In this document: one piece after another, positions 8,249-16,944 of the stretch
How positions within the stretch are numbered: the stretch's first letter is position 1
Layout: each line of letters starts with the position of its first letter
Assembly (NCBI GenBank): GCA_036013505.1
Contig: CP107851.1
Coordinates: 4,287,501 to 4,351,500, forward strand
DNA from: Streptomyces sp. NBC_00510
Lineage (GTDB): Bacteria > Actinomycetota > Actinomycetes > Streptomycetales > Streptomycetaceae
Length of the DNA stretch: 64,000 bases
Direction: 5' to 3'
Notes under the pieces: generated by a model
Databases searched by the model: none
Told to the model about the DNA's origin: nothing
The model's input: the letters and a program-made list of their open reading frames with translations, nothing else
Program-made: the position numbers and the translations under genes

Positions 8249-9466
8249 TCAGACGGACATGCGCTTGCGCAGGTTCTCGTCGACGGCGGCGAGGAACCGC
8301 TCGGTCGTCAGCCACGGCTGCTCCGGGCCGACCAGCACCGCCAGGTCCTGGGTCAGCTGGCCGGCCTCGACGACCTCCAGGCAGGCGTTCTCCAGCGTCC
8401 CGGCGAACCGGGCGAGTTCGGGGGTGTCGTCCAGCCGGGCGCGGTGGGCCAGGCCGCGGCTCCACGCGAAGACCATGGCGATGGGGTTGGTCGAGGTCGG
8501 CCGGCCCGCCTGGTGCCTGCGGTAGTGGCGGGTGACCGTGCCGTGCGCCGCCTCCGACAGCACGGTCCTGCCGTCGGAGGTCATGAGGACCGAGGTCATC
8601 AGCCCCGCCGAGCCGACGCCCCGGGTGAGGACCCCGGACAGGATGTCGCCGTCGTAGTTCTTGCACGCCCAGACGTAGCCGCCGGCGCCCTTCAGGGCCG
8701 AGGCCGCCATGTCGTCGACCTGGCGGTGCTCGTGGCCCAGGCCCGACGCCTCGAACTCGCGCCGGAACTCGCCGTCGAAGACCTCCTGGAAGAGGTCCTT
8801 GAAGCGGCCGTCGTACTTCCTGAGCACCGTGTTCTTCGTGGACAGGTAGACGGGGAGCCCGCGCGCCAGCCCGTAGCGGAAGGCGGCGCGCGCGAACTCG
8901 CGGATCGAGTCGTCCAGGTTGACCATGCCGAGCGCCACGCCGGCGCCCGGGAAGTGGTGGACCTCCAGCTCGACCGGGTCGGAGCCGTCGGCCGGGGTGA
9001 AGCTCAGGGCGAGGGTGCCCGCGCCGGGGATCCGCAGCTCGGTGGCCCGGTACTGGTCGCCGAAGGCGTGCCGGGCGATCACCACGGGACGGGTCCCGCC
9101 GGGCACGGCCCTCGGCACGTTCCGCAGGACGACGGGTTCGCGGAAGATCCCACCGCCGAGGCGGTCGCGGATGGTGGCGTTCGGGGAGCGGTACATCCCC
9201 TTGAGGCCGAACTCCGCGACCCGGGCCTCGTCGGGCGTGACGGTGGCGCACTTCACGCCGACGCCGTGCCTGCCGACCGCCTCCGCCGCTTCCGCCGTCA
9301 CCCGGTCGTGGGTGGCGTCCCGGTGCTCGATGCCCAGGTCGAAGCGGACCAGTTCGATGTCGAGGTACGGCAGGACCAGCTCGTCCCTGATGAACCGCCA
9401 GATGATCCGCGCCATCTCGTCGCCGTCGAGCTCGACGACCGGGTTCCTTGCCTTGATCTTGGCCAT
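8249..9466 (-). CDS. icd: NADP-dependent isocitrate dehydrogenase (homodimeric type)
   Basis: This 405-residue enzyme converts isocitrate to 2-oxoglutarate with NADPH formation in the TCA cycle. Family features include ELDGDEMARIIW near the N-terminus, STKNTVLRKYDGRFKD in the substrate region, the metal-binding segment DDMAASALKGAGG, and EAAHGTVTRHYRRHQAG contacting NADP. The length of about 405 residues indicates the eukaryote-like homodimeric type rather than the 740-residue monomeric enzyme. The ATG at 9466 gives MAKIKARNPVVELDGDEM and has GGAGAA in front. It is followed by a terminator hairpin. The product is TCA-related like mdh and sucCD nearby. Confidence 0.93.
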   Translation of the reverse strand: MAKIKARNPVVELDGDEMARIIWRFIRDELVLPYLDIELVRFDLGIEHRDATHDRVTAEAAEAVGRHGVGVKCATVTPDEARVAEFGLKGMYRSPNATIRDRLGGGIFREPVVLRNVPRAVPGGTRPVVIARHAFGDQYRATELRIPGAGTLALSFTPADGSDPVELEVHHFPGAGVALGMVNLDDSIREFARAAFRYGLARGLPVYLSTKNTVLRKYDGRFKDLFQEVFDGEFRREFEASGLGHEHRQVDDMAASALKGAGGYVWACKNYDGDILSGVLTRGVGSAGLMTSVLMTSDGRTVLSEAAHGTVTRHYRRHQAGRPTSTNPIAMVFAWSRGLAHRARLDDTPELARFAGTLENACLEVVEAGQLTQDLAVLVGPEQPWLTTERFLAAVDENLRKRMSV

Positions 9467-9551
9467 GGGAGTCGTTCTCCCTCTCACACCGGTGACGTGT
9501 GCCCGGGGTGCACGTCGTACGTCAGGACACTCGCCACACAGCGTAACCGGA

Positions 9552-9995
9552 TCAACGCACGGAGAAGCGGACGACATCCTCCAGGAAGGGGATCTCCAGC
9601 ACCGGGTGCGGCTGCGCCATCAGCGCCAGCAGCACGATCAGGGCGCCCAGCACACCGTAGGTGATCATGTCGGTGAAGCGGCTGCGGACGGCCAGCATGC
9701 CGACTGAGGGCAGCAGCCGGCGCATCAGCGCGCCCGCGAGCAGCGCCGAGCCGACCAGCACCAGGCCGGCCCGGGTGACGTCCGCGGCCACCAGCACCAG
9801 GCCGAGCAGCACCGCGCCGGAGACCACGAGGATCGGCCACTGACGGGCCGGGGCCGGGGCGTGGGCGCCCATGGCCCGGCCGCCGCCCTCGGGGCGCGCG
9901 GTACCGCGGGTCAGCACCTGGAAGCGGCGGCTGCGGCCGGCTTCGCCGGCCCCCTCCGGTTCCGTCGCTCGCGTACGGGGCCCCGTCCCGGTCAT
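9552..9995 (-). CDS. DUF3017 domain membrane protein
   Basis: This 147-residue protein has a basic, disordered N-terminus followed by two or three hydrophobic segments (WPILVVSGAVLLGLVLVA; AGLVLVGSALLAGALM; MITYGVLGALIVLLALMA), matching the actinobacterial DUF3017 family. The ATG at 9995 overlaps the folD stop as ATGA, so the two are translationally coupled; a later ATG (MGAHAPAPA) is possible. The family is regularly found directly after folD in actinomycetes, but its function is not known. Confidence 0.82.
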   Translation of the reverse strand: MTGTGPRTRATEPEGAGEAGRSRRFQVLTRGTARPEGGGRAMGAHAPAPARQWPILVVSGAVLLGLVLVAADVTRAGLVLVGSALLAGALMRRLLPSVGMLAVRSRFTDMITYGVLGALIVLLALMAQPHPVLEIPFLEDVVRFSVR

Positions 9996-10846
9996 GCGTA
10001 CCGGCCCTCCGCGGCCTCCACGACGTTCGCCAGCAGCATGGCCCGGGTCATCGGGCCGACGCCGCCGGGGTTCGGCGAGATCCACCCGGCGACCTCGGCC
10101 ACGCCCGGGTGCACGTCGCCGACGATCTTGCCGTTCTCGTCGCGGCTGACGCCGACGTCCAGCACGGCCGCGCCCGGTCGCACGTCCTCCGGCTTCACCA
10201 GGTGCGGCACGCCCGCGGCGGCCACGATGACGTCGGCCTGGCGCAGCTGGGCGGACAGGTCACGGGTGCCGGTGTGGCAGAGGGTGACGGTGGCGTTCTC
10301 CGACTTGCGGGTCAGCAGCAGCCCGATCGAGCGGCCGACGGTGACGCCGCGGCCGACCACCGTGACGTGCGCGCCGTTGATCTCCACGCCGTGCCGCCGC
10401 AGCAGCTCCACGATGCCGTTGGGGGTGCAGGGCAGCGGGCCGCGCTCGTTCAGTACCAGCCGCCCGAGGTTCGTCGGGTGCAGTCCGTCGGCGTCCTTGG
10501 CCGGGTCCATCAGCCCCAGGACGCGGTTGGTGTCGATCCCCTTGGGCAGCGGCAGCTGGACGATGTAGCCGGTGCACTCCGGGTCGTCGTTGAGTTCACG
10601 GACGACCGCCTCGATCTCCTCCTGGGTGGCGGTCTCCGGCAGCTCGCGCTGGATGGACGCGATGCCGACCTCCGCGCAGTCGCGGTGCTTGCCCGCGACG
10701 TACCAGCGGCTGCCGGGGTCGTCGCCGACCAGCAGCGTGCCCAGCCCCGGGGTGACACCCCGCGCCTTGAGCGCCTGGACGCGGGTGGACAGTTCGGACT
10801 TGATCGCGGCGGCAGTGGCCTTGCCATCGAGAATCTGGGCGGTCAT
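9992..10846 (-). CDS. folD: Methylene-THF dehydrogenase / methenyl-THF cyclohydrolase
   Basis: This 284-residue bifunctional enzyme interconverts 5,10-methylene-THF and 10-formyl-THF, supplying formyl groups for purine synthesis (purN and purH lie nearby). Recognisable segments are the Tyr-x3-Lys active-site region in WYVAGKHRDCAEVGI, YIVQLPLPKG, the cofactor stretch VVGRGVTVGRSIGLLL, and the C-terminal signature GGVGPMTRAMLLANVVEAA. The length is standard. It overlaps the DUF3017 gene by 4 nt and is divergent from the RDD-protein gene. Confidence 0.97.
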   Translation of the reverse strand: MTAQILDGKATAAAIKSELSTRVQALKARGVTPGLGTLLVGDDPGSRWYVAGKHRDCAEVGIASIQRELPETATQEEIEAVVRELNDDPECTGYIVQLPLPKGIDTNRVLGLMDPAKDADGLHPTNLGRLVLNERGPLPCTPNGIVELLRRHGVEINGAHVTVVGRGVTVGRSIGLLLTRKSENATVTLCHTGTRDLSAQLRQADVIVAAAGVPHLVKPEDVRPGAAVLDVGVSRDENGKIVGDVHPGVAEVAGWISPNPGGVGPMTRAMLLANVVEAAEGRYA

Positions 10847-10948
10847 ACCTCCATCTTCTCAGGTCCGCACACCAACGCTGGACAGCGGATGACGCCGCCC
10901 AGGACGATGTGGCCCGTCCCCAGTCCCATCCGCGCGAAAGAAGCCAAC

Positions 10949-11629
10949 GTGAGCTACCCGCCCGGTCCCGGCAATCCGTACGGCCAGCAGCCGCCTCAGC
11001 AGCCCTACGGCTACCCGCAGCAGCCCCCGGCCCAGCCCGGTTACGGCTACCCGACGCAGCCCCAGCCGCCCTACGGCGCCGTTCCGCCGCAGGCCCAGGG
11101 CCCGTACGGCTACGGCTACCCCGGGGGCCCCGCCGGTCCCGTCCCGGGCATGCCCCCGTTCGCGAGCTGGGGTGCGCGGGTGGGCGCGACGCTGATCGAC
11201 TTCCTGGTCGCCGGACTCGTGCCGATGATCCTCATCGGCATCGGCTACGCGCAGTTCATCGCCGAGGTGGTCGACGCGGCCCGCGCGTGCGACCAGAGCG
11301 GCACCTACTCCTGCCCCGCGCCCACGATGCCGGGTGGCGCCATCGCCCTGATCGGCCTCGGCTTCCTGCTGTCCCTCGCCGGCAGCCTGTTCCTGTGCTA
11401 CCGCGAGGGCAAGACCGGCCAGACGCCGGGCAAGAAGGCCCTCGGCATCAGCGTGCTGCGGGAGTTGGACGGCCGTCCGCTCGGCTTCGGCATGGCCTTC
11501 GTCCGCCGGCTGTGCCACGGCCTGGACGGCGCCGCCTGCTACATCGGCTACCTGTGGCCGCTGTGGGACGACAAGAAGCAGACCTTCGCCGACAAGATCC
11601 TCAACTCGGTCGTCGTCAAGACCCAGTAG
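10949..11629 (+). CDS. RDD family membrane protein with Pro/Gln/Tyr-rich N-terminus
   Basis: This 226-residue protein starts with a disordered, repetitive P-Y-G-Q-rich leader (residues 2-75) such as PYGYPQQPPAQPGYGYP, followed by an RDD domain. The domain shows the diagnostic opening SWGARVGATLIDFLVAG and the later GKTGQTPGKKALGISV, with about three membrane segments. The GTG start (MSYPPGPGNPYG) is preceded by GAAAGAAG and matches the start of the following gene. RDD proteins have been linked to transport or membrane stress, but no specific role can be assigned. It is probably cotranscribed with the next gene, 40 nt downstream. Confidence 0.85.
   Translation: MSYPPGPGNPYGQQPPQQPYGYPQQPPAQPGYGYPTQPQPPYGAVPPQAQGPYGYGYPGGPAGPVPGMPPFASWGARVGATLIDFLVAGLVPMILIGIGYAQFIAEVVDAARACDQSGTYSCPAPTMPGGAIALIGLGFLLSLAGSLFLCYREGKTGQTPGKKALGISVLRELDGRPLGFGMAFVRRLCHGLDGAACYIGYLWPLWDDKKQTFADKILNSVVVKTQ
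11021..11069 (+). repeat. 49-nt direct repeat, copy 1 (inside RDD gene)
   Basis: These 49 bases, coding for part of the Pro/Gln-rich leader, are identical to 11742-11790 in the next gene, including synonymous positions. The surrounding leader codons differ at several third positions, so the identity is local. Confidence 0.9.
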
Positions 11630-11669
11630 GCCCGGTTCCCCGGTCCCGTCCCCGCGAAGGAAGTGAGAA

Positions 11670-12266
11670 GTGAGCTATCCGCCCGGCCCCGGCGATCCCT
11701 ACGGCCGGCAGCCACCGCAGCAGCCGTACGGATACCCGCAACAGCCCCCGGCCCAGCCCGGTTACGGCTACCCGACGCAGCCCCAGCCGCAGGCGCAGCC
11801 GCCGTACGGCTACCCCCAGCAGCCGCAGCCGCACGCGCCGTTCGCGGCGTACCCGGGCGGGCCGGAGGTCATGCCGTCGTCGGCCAGGACGGCCCGGGCG
11901 ATGCTCTTCGTGCTCGGCGGGCTGCAGATCCTGGGCGGCCTGCTGCTCCTGCTCGGGGCCGCGGCGCTCAAGAGCGTGGACGACACCGACGAACTGACCA
12001 TGCCCATCGGCCTGGTCTACGTCATGGGGGTGCTCTTCCTCGCCTTCGCCGTGCTGTCGATCGGCATGGGCGCCAAGTACAGGACCGGCGGCAACGGCAC
12101 ACGGATCGGGTCCATCGTGATCGGCGTGCTGGTCGCGCTGAGCAGTGTCGCCACCATGATCAGCGGCGCCTTCCTGCTGCTCGCACCGCTCGCGCTCAGC
12201 GTGCTGCTGATCGTCTTCGCGGCGAAGGCCGAGACGGCGGCCTGGTTCAAGCGCCCGCAGTACTGA
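11670..12266 (+). CDS. Small membrane protein with duplicated Pro/Gln/Tyr-rich leader
   Basis: This 198-residue protein has a P-Y-G-Q-rich leader nearly the same as in the preceding RDD gene (MSYPPGPGDPYGRQPPQQPY). Four hydrophobic segments follow from residue about 78 onward (AMLFVLGGLQILGGLLLLLG; PIGLVYVMGVLFLAFAVLSI; IGSIVIGVLVALSSVATMIS; LLAPLALSVLLIVFAA). It is not an RDD protein, so only the leader is shared. The GTG at 11670 follows GAAGGAAG. The gene ends before a strong bidirectional hairpin facing purH. Function unknown. Confidence 0.8.
   Translation: MSYPPGPGDPYGRQPPQQPYGYPQQPPAQPGYGYPTQPQPQAQPPYGYPQQPQPHAPFAAYPGGPEVMPSSARTARAMLFVLGGLQILGGLLLLLGAAALKSVDDTDELTMPIGLVYVMGVLFLAFAVLSIGMGAKYRTGGNGTRIGSIVIGVLVALSSVATMISGAFLLLAPLALSVLLIVFAAKAETAAWFKRPQY
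11742..11790 (+). repeat. 49-nt direct repeat, copy 2
   Basis: This copy is identical to 11021-11069 and lies in the leader of the second Pro/Gln-rich membrane protein gene. Confidence 0.9.
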
Positions 12267-12281
12267 GCGGGCCGCCCGCAG

Positions 12282-12315
12282 GCCGAAGGCCCCCGCGCGA
12301 GCGGGGGCCTTCGGC
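12282..12315. terminator. Bidirectional terminator between membrane protein gene and purH
   Basis: A perfect 15-bp stem (12282-12296 with 12301-12315) is closed by a GCGA tetraloop. It sits between convergent genes. Confidence 0.88.
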
Positions 12316-12334
12316 GTTCCGGCACACCGGCCGG

Positions 12335-13888
12335 TCAGTGGAAGAAGTGCCGCGTCCCGGTGAGGTACATGGTCACGCCGGCCTTGCGCGCGGCCTCGAC
12401 CACGGCCTCGTCGCGCACCGAACCACCGGGCTGCACCACGGCCTTGACGCCCGCGCCGGTGAGCACCTCCAGCCCGTCCGGGAAGGGGAAGAAGGCGTCG
12501 GAGGCGGCGTAGGAGCCCGCGGCCCGCTCCTCGCCGGCCCGCTGGACGGCGAGCTTGGCGGAGTCGACCCGGTTGACCTGGCCCATGCCGACGCCGACCG
12601 TCGCGCCGTCCTTCGCCAGCAGGATGGCGTTGGACTTCACGGCCCGGCAGGCCCGCCAGGCGAACGCCAGGTCGGCCAGCTCGTCGGCGGTCAGCGGCTC
12701 GCCGGTGGCCAGCGTCCAGGTGGCGGGGTCGTCCCCGGCGGCCTGGAGGCGGTCCTTCTCCTGCAGCAGCAGCCCGCCCTCGACCGGACGGAACTCCGTC
12801 TCCGCGACGGGCGCCTCCGGGCAGCGCAGCACGCGGATGTTCTTCTTGCGGGCGAGGACCTCGACCGCGCCCTCCTCGAAGTCCGGCGCGACGATGACCT
12901 CGGTGAAGATCTCGGCGACCTGCTCGGCCATGGCCACGCTCACGGGCCGGTTGACGGCGATGACGCCGCCGAAGGCGGACAGCGGGTCGCAGGCGTGCGC
13001 CTTGCGGTGCGCCTGCGCGACGTCGTCGCCCACCGCGATGCCGCACGGGTTGGCGTGCTTGATGATCGCGACGCAGGGCCCGTCGTGGTCGTACGCCGCC
13101 CGGCGCGCGGCCTCGGTGTCCACGTAGTTGTTGTAGGACATCTCCTTGCCGTGCAGCTGCTCGGCATTGGCCAGGCCCGCGCCGCCGTCGGTGTAGAGCG
13201 CGGCGGCCTGGTGCGGGTTCTCGCCGTAGCGCAGCACGTTCTTGCGCTCGTAGGTGGCGCCCAGGAAGTCCGGGAAGGGGCTGTCGTCGGCGGGCGCGTA
13301 CGAGCTCGCGAACCAGCTCGCGACCGCGACGTCGTACGCCGCGGTGTGCTGGAACGCCTCGGCCGCCAGGCGCTTGCGGGTGCTGAGGTCGAAGCCGCCC
13401 TCACGGACGGCGCCGAGCACGTCCGCGTACCGCTCGGGGCTGGTCACGACCGCCACGGACGGGTGGTTCTTGGCCGCGGCACGGACCATCGAGGGGCCGC
13501 CGATGTCGATCTGCTCGACGCACTCGTCCTCCGAGGCGCCGGAGGCGACCGTCTCACGGAAGGGGTAGAGGTTGACCACGACCAGGTCGAAGGGCTCGAC
13601 GCCCAGCTCCTCCAGCTGCCGGCGGTGGTCCTCCAGCCGCAGGTCGGCGAGGATGCCGGCGTGCACCTTCGGGTGCAGGGTCTTCACCCGGCCGTCCAGG
13701 CACTCGGGGAACCCGGTCAGCTCCTCGACCTTGGTGACCGGCACCCCGGCGGCGGCGATCCGCCCGGCCGTCGAGCCGGTGGAGACCAGCTGGACGCCCG
13801 CCTCGTGCAGGCCGCGGGCCAGCTCCTCCAGACCGGTCTTGTCGTAGACGCTGACCAGTGCGCGACGGATCTCCCGCTTGGTACTCAC
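12335..13888 (-). CDS. purH: AICAR transformylase / IMP cyclohydrolase
   Basis: This 517-residue bifunctional enzyme performs the last two steps of IMP synthesis. The N-terminal MGS-like cyclohydrolase domain (about 1-195) shows ALVSVYDKTGLEELARGL, STGSTAGRI and GRVKTLHPKVHAGIL. The C-terminal transformylase domain contains IIKHANPCG with its catalytic Lys-His, and ends in MYLTGTRHFFH. The GTG start at 13888 overlaps the purN stop by 4 nt, so purN and purH are cotranscribed and coupled. Confidence 0.97.
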   Translation of the reverse strand: MSTKREIRRALVSVYDKTGLEELARGLHEAGVQLVSTGSTAGRIAAAGVPVTKVEELTGFPECLDGRVKTLHPKVHAGILADLRLEDHRRQLEELGVEPFDLVVVNLYPFRETVASGASEDECVEQIDIGGPSMVRAAAKNHPSVAVVTSPERYADVLGAVREGGFDLSTRKRLAAEAFQHTAAYDVAVASWFASSYAPADDSPFPDFLGATYERKNVLRYGENPHQAAALYTDGGAGLANAEQLHGKEMSYNNYVDTEAARRAAYDHDGPCVAIIKHANPCGIAVGDDVAQAHRKAHACDPLSAFGGVIAVNRPVSVAMAEQVAEIFTEVIVAPDFEEGAVEVLARKKNIRVLRCPEAPVAETEFRPVEGGLLLQEKDRLQAAGDDPATWTLATGEPLTADELADLAFAWRACRAVKSNAILLAKDGATVGVGMGQVNRVDSAKLAVQRAGEERAAGSYAASDAFFPFPDGLEVLTGAGVKAVVQPGGSVRDEAVVEAARKAGVTMYLTGTRHFFH

Positions 13889-14499
13889 GGCAACAGAACC
13901 TTTCGTCCCTCAATGCGATAGCCGTCGCGGGACAGCCGCCCCACGACGTCGACGAGCAGCGTGCGCTCGACTTCCTTGATGCGCTCGTGGAGCGCTTCCT
14001 CCGTGTCGTCCTCCCGGACCTCGACCGCGCCCTGGGCGATGATCGGGCCGGTGTCGACGCCGTCGTCGACGAAGTGGACGGTGCAGCCGGTGACCTTCAC
14101 CCCGTACGCGAGGGCGTCGCGCACCCCGTGGGCACCCGGGAAGCTCGGCAGCAGCGCCGGGTGGGTGTTGACGAAGCGGCCGCCGAACCGGGCGAGGAAC
14201 TCCTTGCCCACGATCTTCATGAACCCGGCCGAGACGACCAGGTCGGGCTCGTGCGCGGCCACCGCCCCGGTCAGCGCGGCGTCCCACGCCTCACGGTCGC
14301 CGTGGTCGGTGACCCGGCAGACGAACGTCGGCAGCCCGGCGCGCTCGGCGCGCTCCAGGCCGGCGATGCCGGACCGGTCCGCGCCGACGGCGACGACGTC
14401 CAGTCCCGCGTCGAGCAGCGCCTGCAGGTTCGTGCCCGAACCGGAGACGAGCACGACGAGTCGGGCGGGGCGGGAAAGGGGCGGAAAGACTGTGGCCAC
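13885..14499 (-). CDS. purN: Phosphoribosylglycinamide formyltransferase (GART)
   Basis: This 204-residue 10-formyl-THF-dependent GAR transformylase acts in purine synthesis. The phosphate-binding loop is VLVSGSGTNLQALL; the catalytic region has the N-x-H-P motif in FVNTHPALLPSFPG; the conserved Asp is in VHFVDDGVDTGPII. GTG at 14499 (MATVFPPLSRP) gives the expected N-terminus. The gene leads the purN-purH operon; the divergent intergenic region upstream contains the perfect palindrome CCGGAATTCCGG, a possible operator. Confidence 0.96.
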   Translation of the reverse strand: MATVFPPLSRPARLVVLVSGSGTNLQALLDAGLDVVAVGADRSGIAGLERAERAGLPTFVCRVTDHGDREAWDAALTGAVAAHEPDLVVSAGFMKIVGKEFLARFGGRFVNTHPALLPSFPGAHGVRDALAYGVKVTGCTVHFVDDGVDTGPIIAQGAVEVREDDTEEALHERIKEVERTLLVDVVGRLSRDGYRIEGRKVLLP

Positions 14500-14554
14500 T
14501 GCGGGTCATCTCTCGGGATCCGACGCTTTGGAGGATCGTACGACTCGAAGATCG

Positions 14555-14566
14555 CCGGAATTCCGG
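14555..14566. promoter_or_regulatory. 12-bp perfect palindrome in the purN / membrane-protein intergenic region
   Basis: CCGGAATTCCGG lies 56 nt upstream of purN in the divergent intergenic region. It could be a regulator-binding site for either side; no known regulator is identified. Confidence 0.3.
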
Positions 14567-14713
14567 GGAACTCTACGAGGCCGTCGACCGTCAGCAACGA
14601 TACCGGCACACCCGACCGCCCCCACGGGACGGGGGAGCGCGCGGGCGGTAGCGTCTGGGGTGAAGAACGGCGAAGTCACACGTCCGACAACTCGAGGAGT
14701 CGACGGCAAGGGG

Positions 14714-15436
14714 ATGACCCAGGCAAGCATGAGCAGTGGCCGAGGCCACGAGCAGGACAACCCGTTCGCCCCGCCGGCGGAGAACGCGCCCGAGCAGCCC
14801 TGGCAGCCGCGCCGGCCGGAGCAGCCCTCCGACTCCGGGGACGAGCGCCCCACGCCCACACCGCCTCCGCCGCCCCCGGCATGGGGCGGCCAGTGGAGCG
14901 AGCGGCAGCCCGGCCGGCAGGACGGCGGCTACGGCGACCGCCCCGGTGGCGGCTACGGCGGCGGGCGGCGCCCGGACGGACCGCGCTTCGACCCCACCGA
15001 CCCCGCCCAGCGGCGTGCCCGCTACGCCATGATCTGCGGCATGTGGGGGCTCTTCTTCGCCCTGTTCCTGGGCTGGACGTACGTGGGGCTGCTGCTCGGC
15101 GCCCTCGCGTTGTACTGGAGCGTCAACGCGCTGCGGATGAAGCCCGAGGAACGGGCCAAGGCCCGCGCCGAGGCGGCCGCCCTGCTGACCGAGGGCGGCG
15201 CCACCCCTCCGCCGCAGCGGCCCACCGACCCCCGCAGCAAGCCGCAGCGCCCGGCCGCGCTCGGCGGTCTGATCATGGGCGGGCTCGCCCTCTGCGTCGT
15301 GGCGACGACCTTCACGACCCAGGTGGTCTACAAGGACTACTACTCCTGCACGCGCGACGCGCTGACCTCCTCGTCGCGCGACGCCTGCCAGCAGTTGCTG
15401 CCGACCCCGCTGCGCGACGTGCTCCACACGCCCTGA
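14714..15436 (+). CDS. Pro-rich two-TM membrane protein of unknown function
   Basis: This 240-residue protein has a disordered N-terminal third rich in Pro, Gln, Gly and Arg, then the membrane segments YAMICGMWGLFFALFLGWTY, VGLLLGALALYWSV and ALGGLIMGGLALCVVATTF. The C-terminus carries two cysteines (YSCTRDALTSSSRDAC) that could form a disulfide outside. The start is uncertain: ATG at 14714 follows GAGGAG 14 nt away, and a second ATG at 14729 is also possible. It is divergent from purN and convergent with the DUF6350 gene. The function is unknown. Confidence 0.75.
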   Translation: MTQASMSSGRGHEQDNPFAPPAENAPEQPWQPRRPEQPSDSGDERPTPTPPPPPPAWGGQWSERQPGRQDGGYGDRPGGGYGGGRRPDGPRFDPTDPAQRRARYAMICGMWGLFFALFLGWTYVGLLLGALALYWSVNALRMKPEERAKARAEAAALLTEGGATPPPQRPTDPRSKPQRPAALGGLIMGGLALCVVATTFTTQVVYKDYYSCTRDALTSSSRDACQQLLPTPLRDVLHTP

Positions 15437-15467
15437 CGCGCCGCTCGCGCCGACCCCGGACGGAGGC

Positions 15468-16841
15468 TCAGGCCTCCGACGGGGCGGCGCCGGGCAGCGC
15501 GTCGTTCTGCGCCTCCGCTTCCTCGCCCACCGCTTCCTCGGCCACCGCTTCCTCGCCCTCCGCGTCCCGGCCCTTTGTCGCGGCGGCGGCGCGGCGGACC
15601 CGCACCCAGCGCACCAGCAGGGCCGTGGGCGTACCGGCGGCCGCCGTCCACCCGGCCGCCGCGAACCCGGTGAGCCACCAGGACGGCCCGAAGTCCTCCA
15701 GCGCCCCGGTGCCCAGCGGCCCCGCCGCGAACCCGGTGAGCAGTGCCATGGCGATCCCGCACACCAGCCCGCCCAGGGCGGCGTGCGCCGCGGTGCGCCC
15801 GAGGCCGCACGGCTCCCGCCGGTCGACGGCGAGCACCCCGACCGCGAGCCCGGCGAGCACCGGCACGACCAGCGCCGCCCAGGTCAGCGACGTCCCGGGC
15901 CCGGGCTGGGGCAGCGCCGCGAGGAGCGGGAAGTCCGGCAGCACGGGCTCCCCCACCACGCCGGCCGGACGCACCGCGGCCTGGGTGCCGAGGGCGAAAC
16001 CGGGGCCGAGCGCGTAGGCCGCGCCCCACACGGCGGCGTTCGGGATCAGCGCGACCGCCACCGCCAGCACCGCCAGCCGCCCGGACAGCGCCTCGCTGAG
16101 CCGGGTGAACGACGCCCCCGCGGCGCCGGGGTGCAGCGCCAGGGTCACCGCCATGAGCGCCGCACCGCCCGCGACGAGGACGCAGACGCCCGCCCCCGCC
16201 GAGCGCAGCACGACCGCGGCGTCCCGCAGCGGCACCGTCACGGTCACGCTCACCCGGGACAGCCACGCGGGCAGCGGGATCCGCGGCCGCCCCCGCTCCA
16301 TCCAGGCCCCCGCGGCCGCCGCGAGGGCGGCGACGAGGGGCAGGTGCACCGCGGCGCCGAGGGCGTCGCTGCGCACCGGCCCGTACGAGGTGTAGACGAC
16401 CACCCCGGCGCCCACCGCGAGGTACCCGCCGATCAGCCACGCGACGGCGGACCGCGCGACCTTGTCGTCCGAGGCCGGCGCGACGGCGTCCGCCCCCGCC
16501 CGGTACAGCAACCACACCGGGAACGCCATGGGGAGCAGCGGCGTGACGCCGATGGGCGCGGCGACGCCGGAGAGGGTCTCGGTGCGCACCAGGCCGCCGC
16601 CGTGGGCGAGCAGCCAGCAGTCCGCGGCGACGTGGAGGGCGCCGTTCAGCCCGCTGTCGGGGAACGGCGAGACGACCCACAGGAAGAGCACGAGCATGGC
16701 GAAGCCGCCCAGGCCGAGGCCCGCGGCGACCACGCCGCCGGTGAAGGCGGGGGCGGACTCGGAGGTGCGCAGGGTCTCGTGGGCGGCCCGGATCCGGTGC
16801 AGGACGTGACTCAGGGCGCTTGCGGCACTCACGGATCTCAT
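15468..16841 (-). CDS. DUF6350 (PerM-like) multi-pass membrane protein
   Basis: This 457-residue integral membrane protein has about nine or ten hydrophobic segments, starting with FTGGVVAAGLGLGGFAMLVL and PLLPMAFPVWLLYRAGADAV. The pattern fits the actinobacterial DUF6350 family, often labelled cell-division protein PerM after the mycobacterial membrane protein. The C-terminal tail is acidic with Glu/Ala repeats (AEGEEAVAEEAVGEEAEAQ). The ATG at 16841 lies inside one arm of a perfect inverted repeat. Role in division or envelope maintenance is by family analogy only. Confidence 0.75.
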   Translation of the reverse strand: MRSVSAASALSHVLHRIRAAHETLRTSESAPAFTGGVVAAGLGLGGFAMLVLFLWVVSPFPDSGLNGALHVAADCWLLAHGGGLVRTETLSGVAAPIGVTPLLPMAFPVWLLYRAGADAVAPASDDKVARSAVAWLIGGYLAVGAGVVVYTSYGPVRSDALGAAVHLPLVAALAAAAGAWMERGRPRIPLPAWLSRVSVTVTVPLRDAAVVLRSAGAGVCVLVAGGAALMAVTLALHPGAAGASFTRLSEALSGRLAVLAVAVALIPNAAVWGAAYALGPGFALGTQAAVRPAGVVGEPVLPDFPLLAALPQPGPGTSLTWAALVVPVLAGLAVGVLAVDRREPCGLGRTAAHAALGGLVCGIAMALLTGFAAGPLGTGALEDFGPSWWLTGFAAAGWTAAAGTPTALLVRWVRVRRAAAATKGRDAEGEEAVAEEAVGEEAEAQNDALPGAAPSEA

Positions 16842-16877
16842 GCTGCCAAGAACACCCCCTTTCGTCGTGGCAGCATG
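16839..16877 (-). promoter_or_regulatory. Inverted repeat enclosing start codon and RBS of the DUF6350 gene
   Basis: CATGCTGCC (16839-16847) and GGCAGCATG (16869-16877) form a perfect 9-bp inverted repeat. The loop holds the AAAGGGGG ribosome-binding sequence, and one arm contains the start codon. This could be an operator or an mRNA hairpin controlling initiation. Confidence 0.45.
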
Positions 16878-16944
16878 CGAATGACCGTCGTGTCGCGGAA
16901 TATGGCGTTATGCGTTTCTTCATTCGATCCGAGTGGTCGATCGC

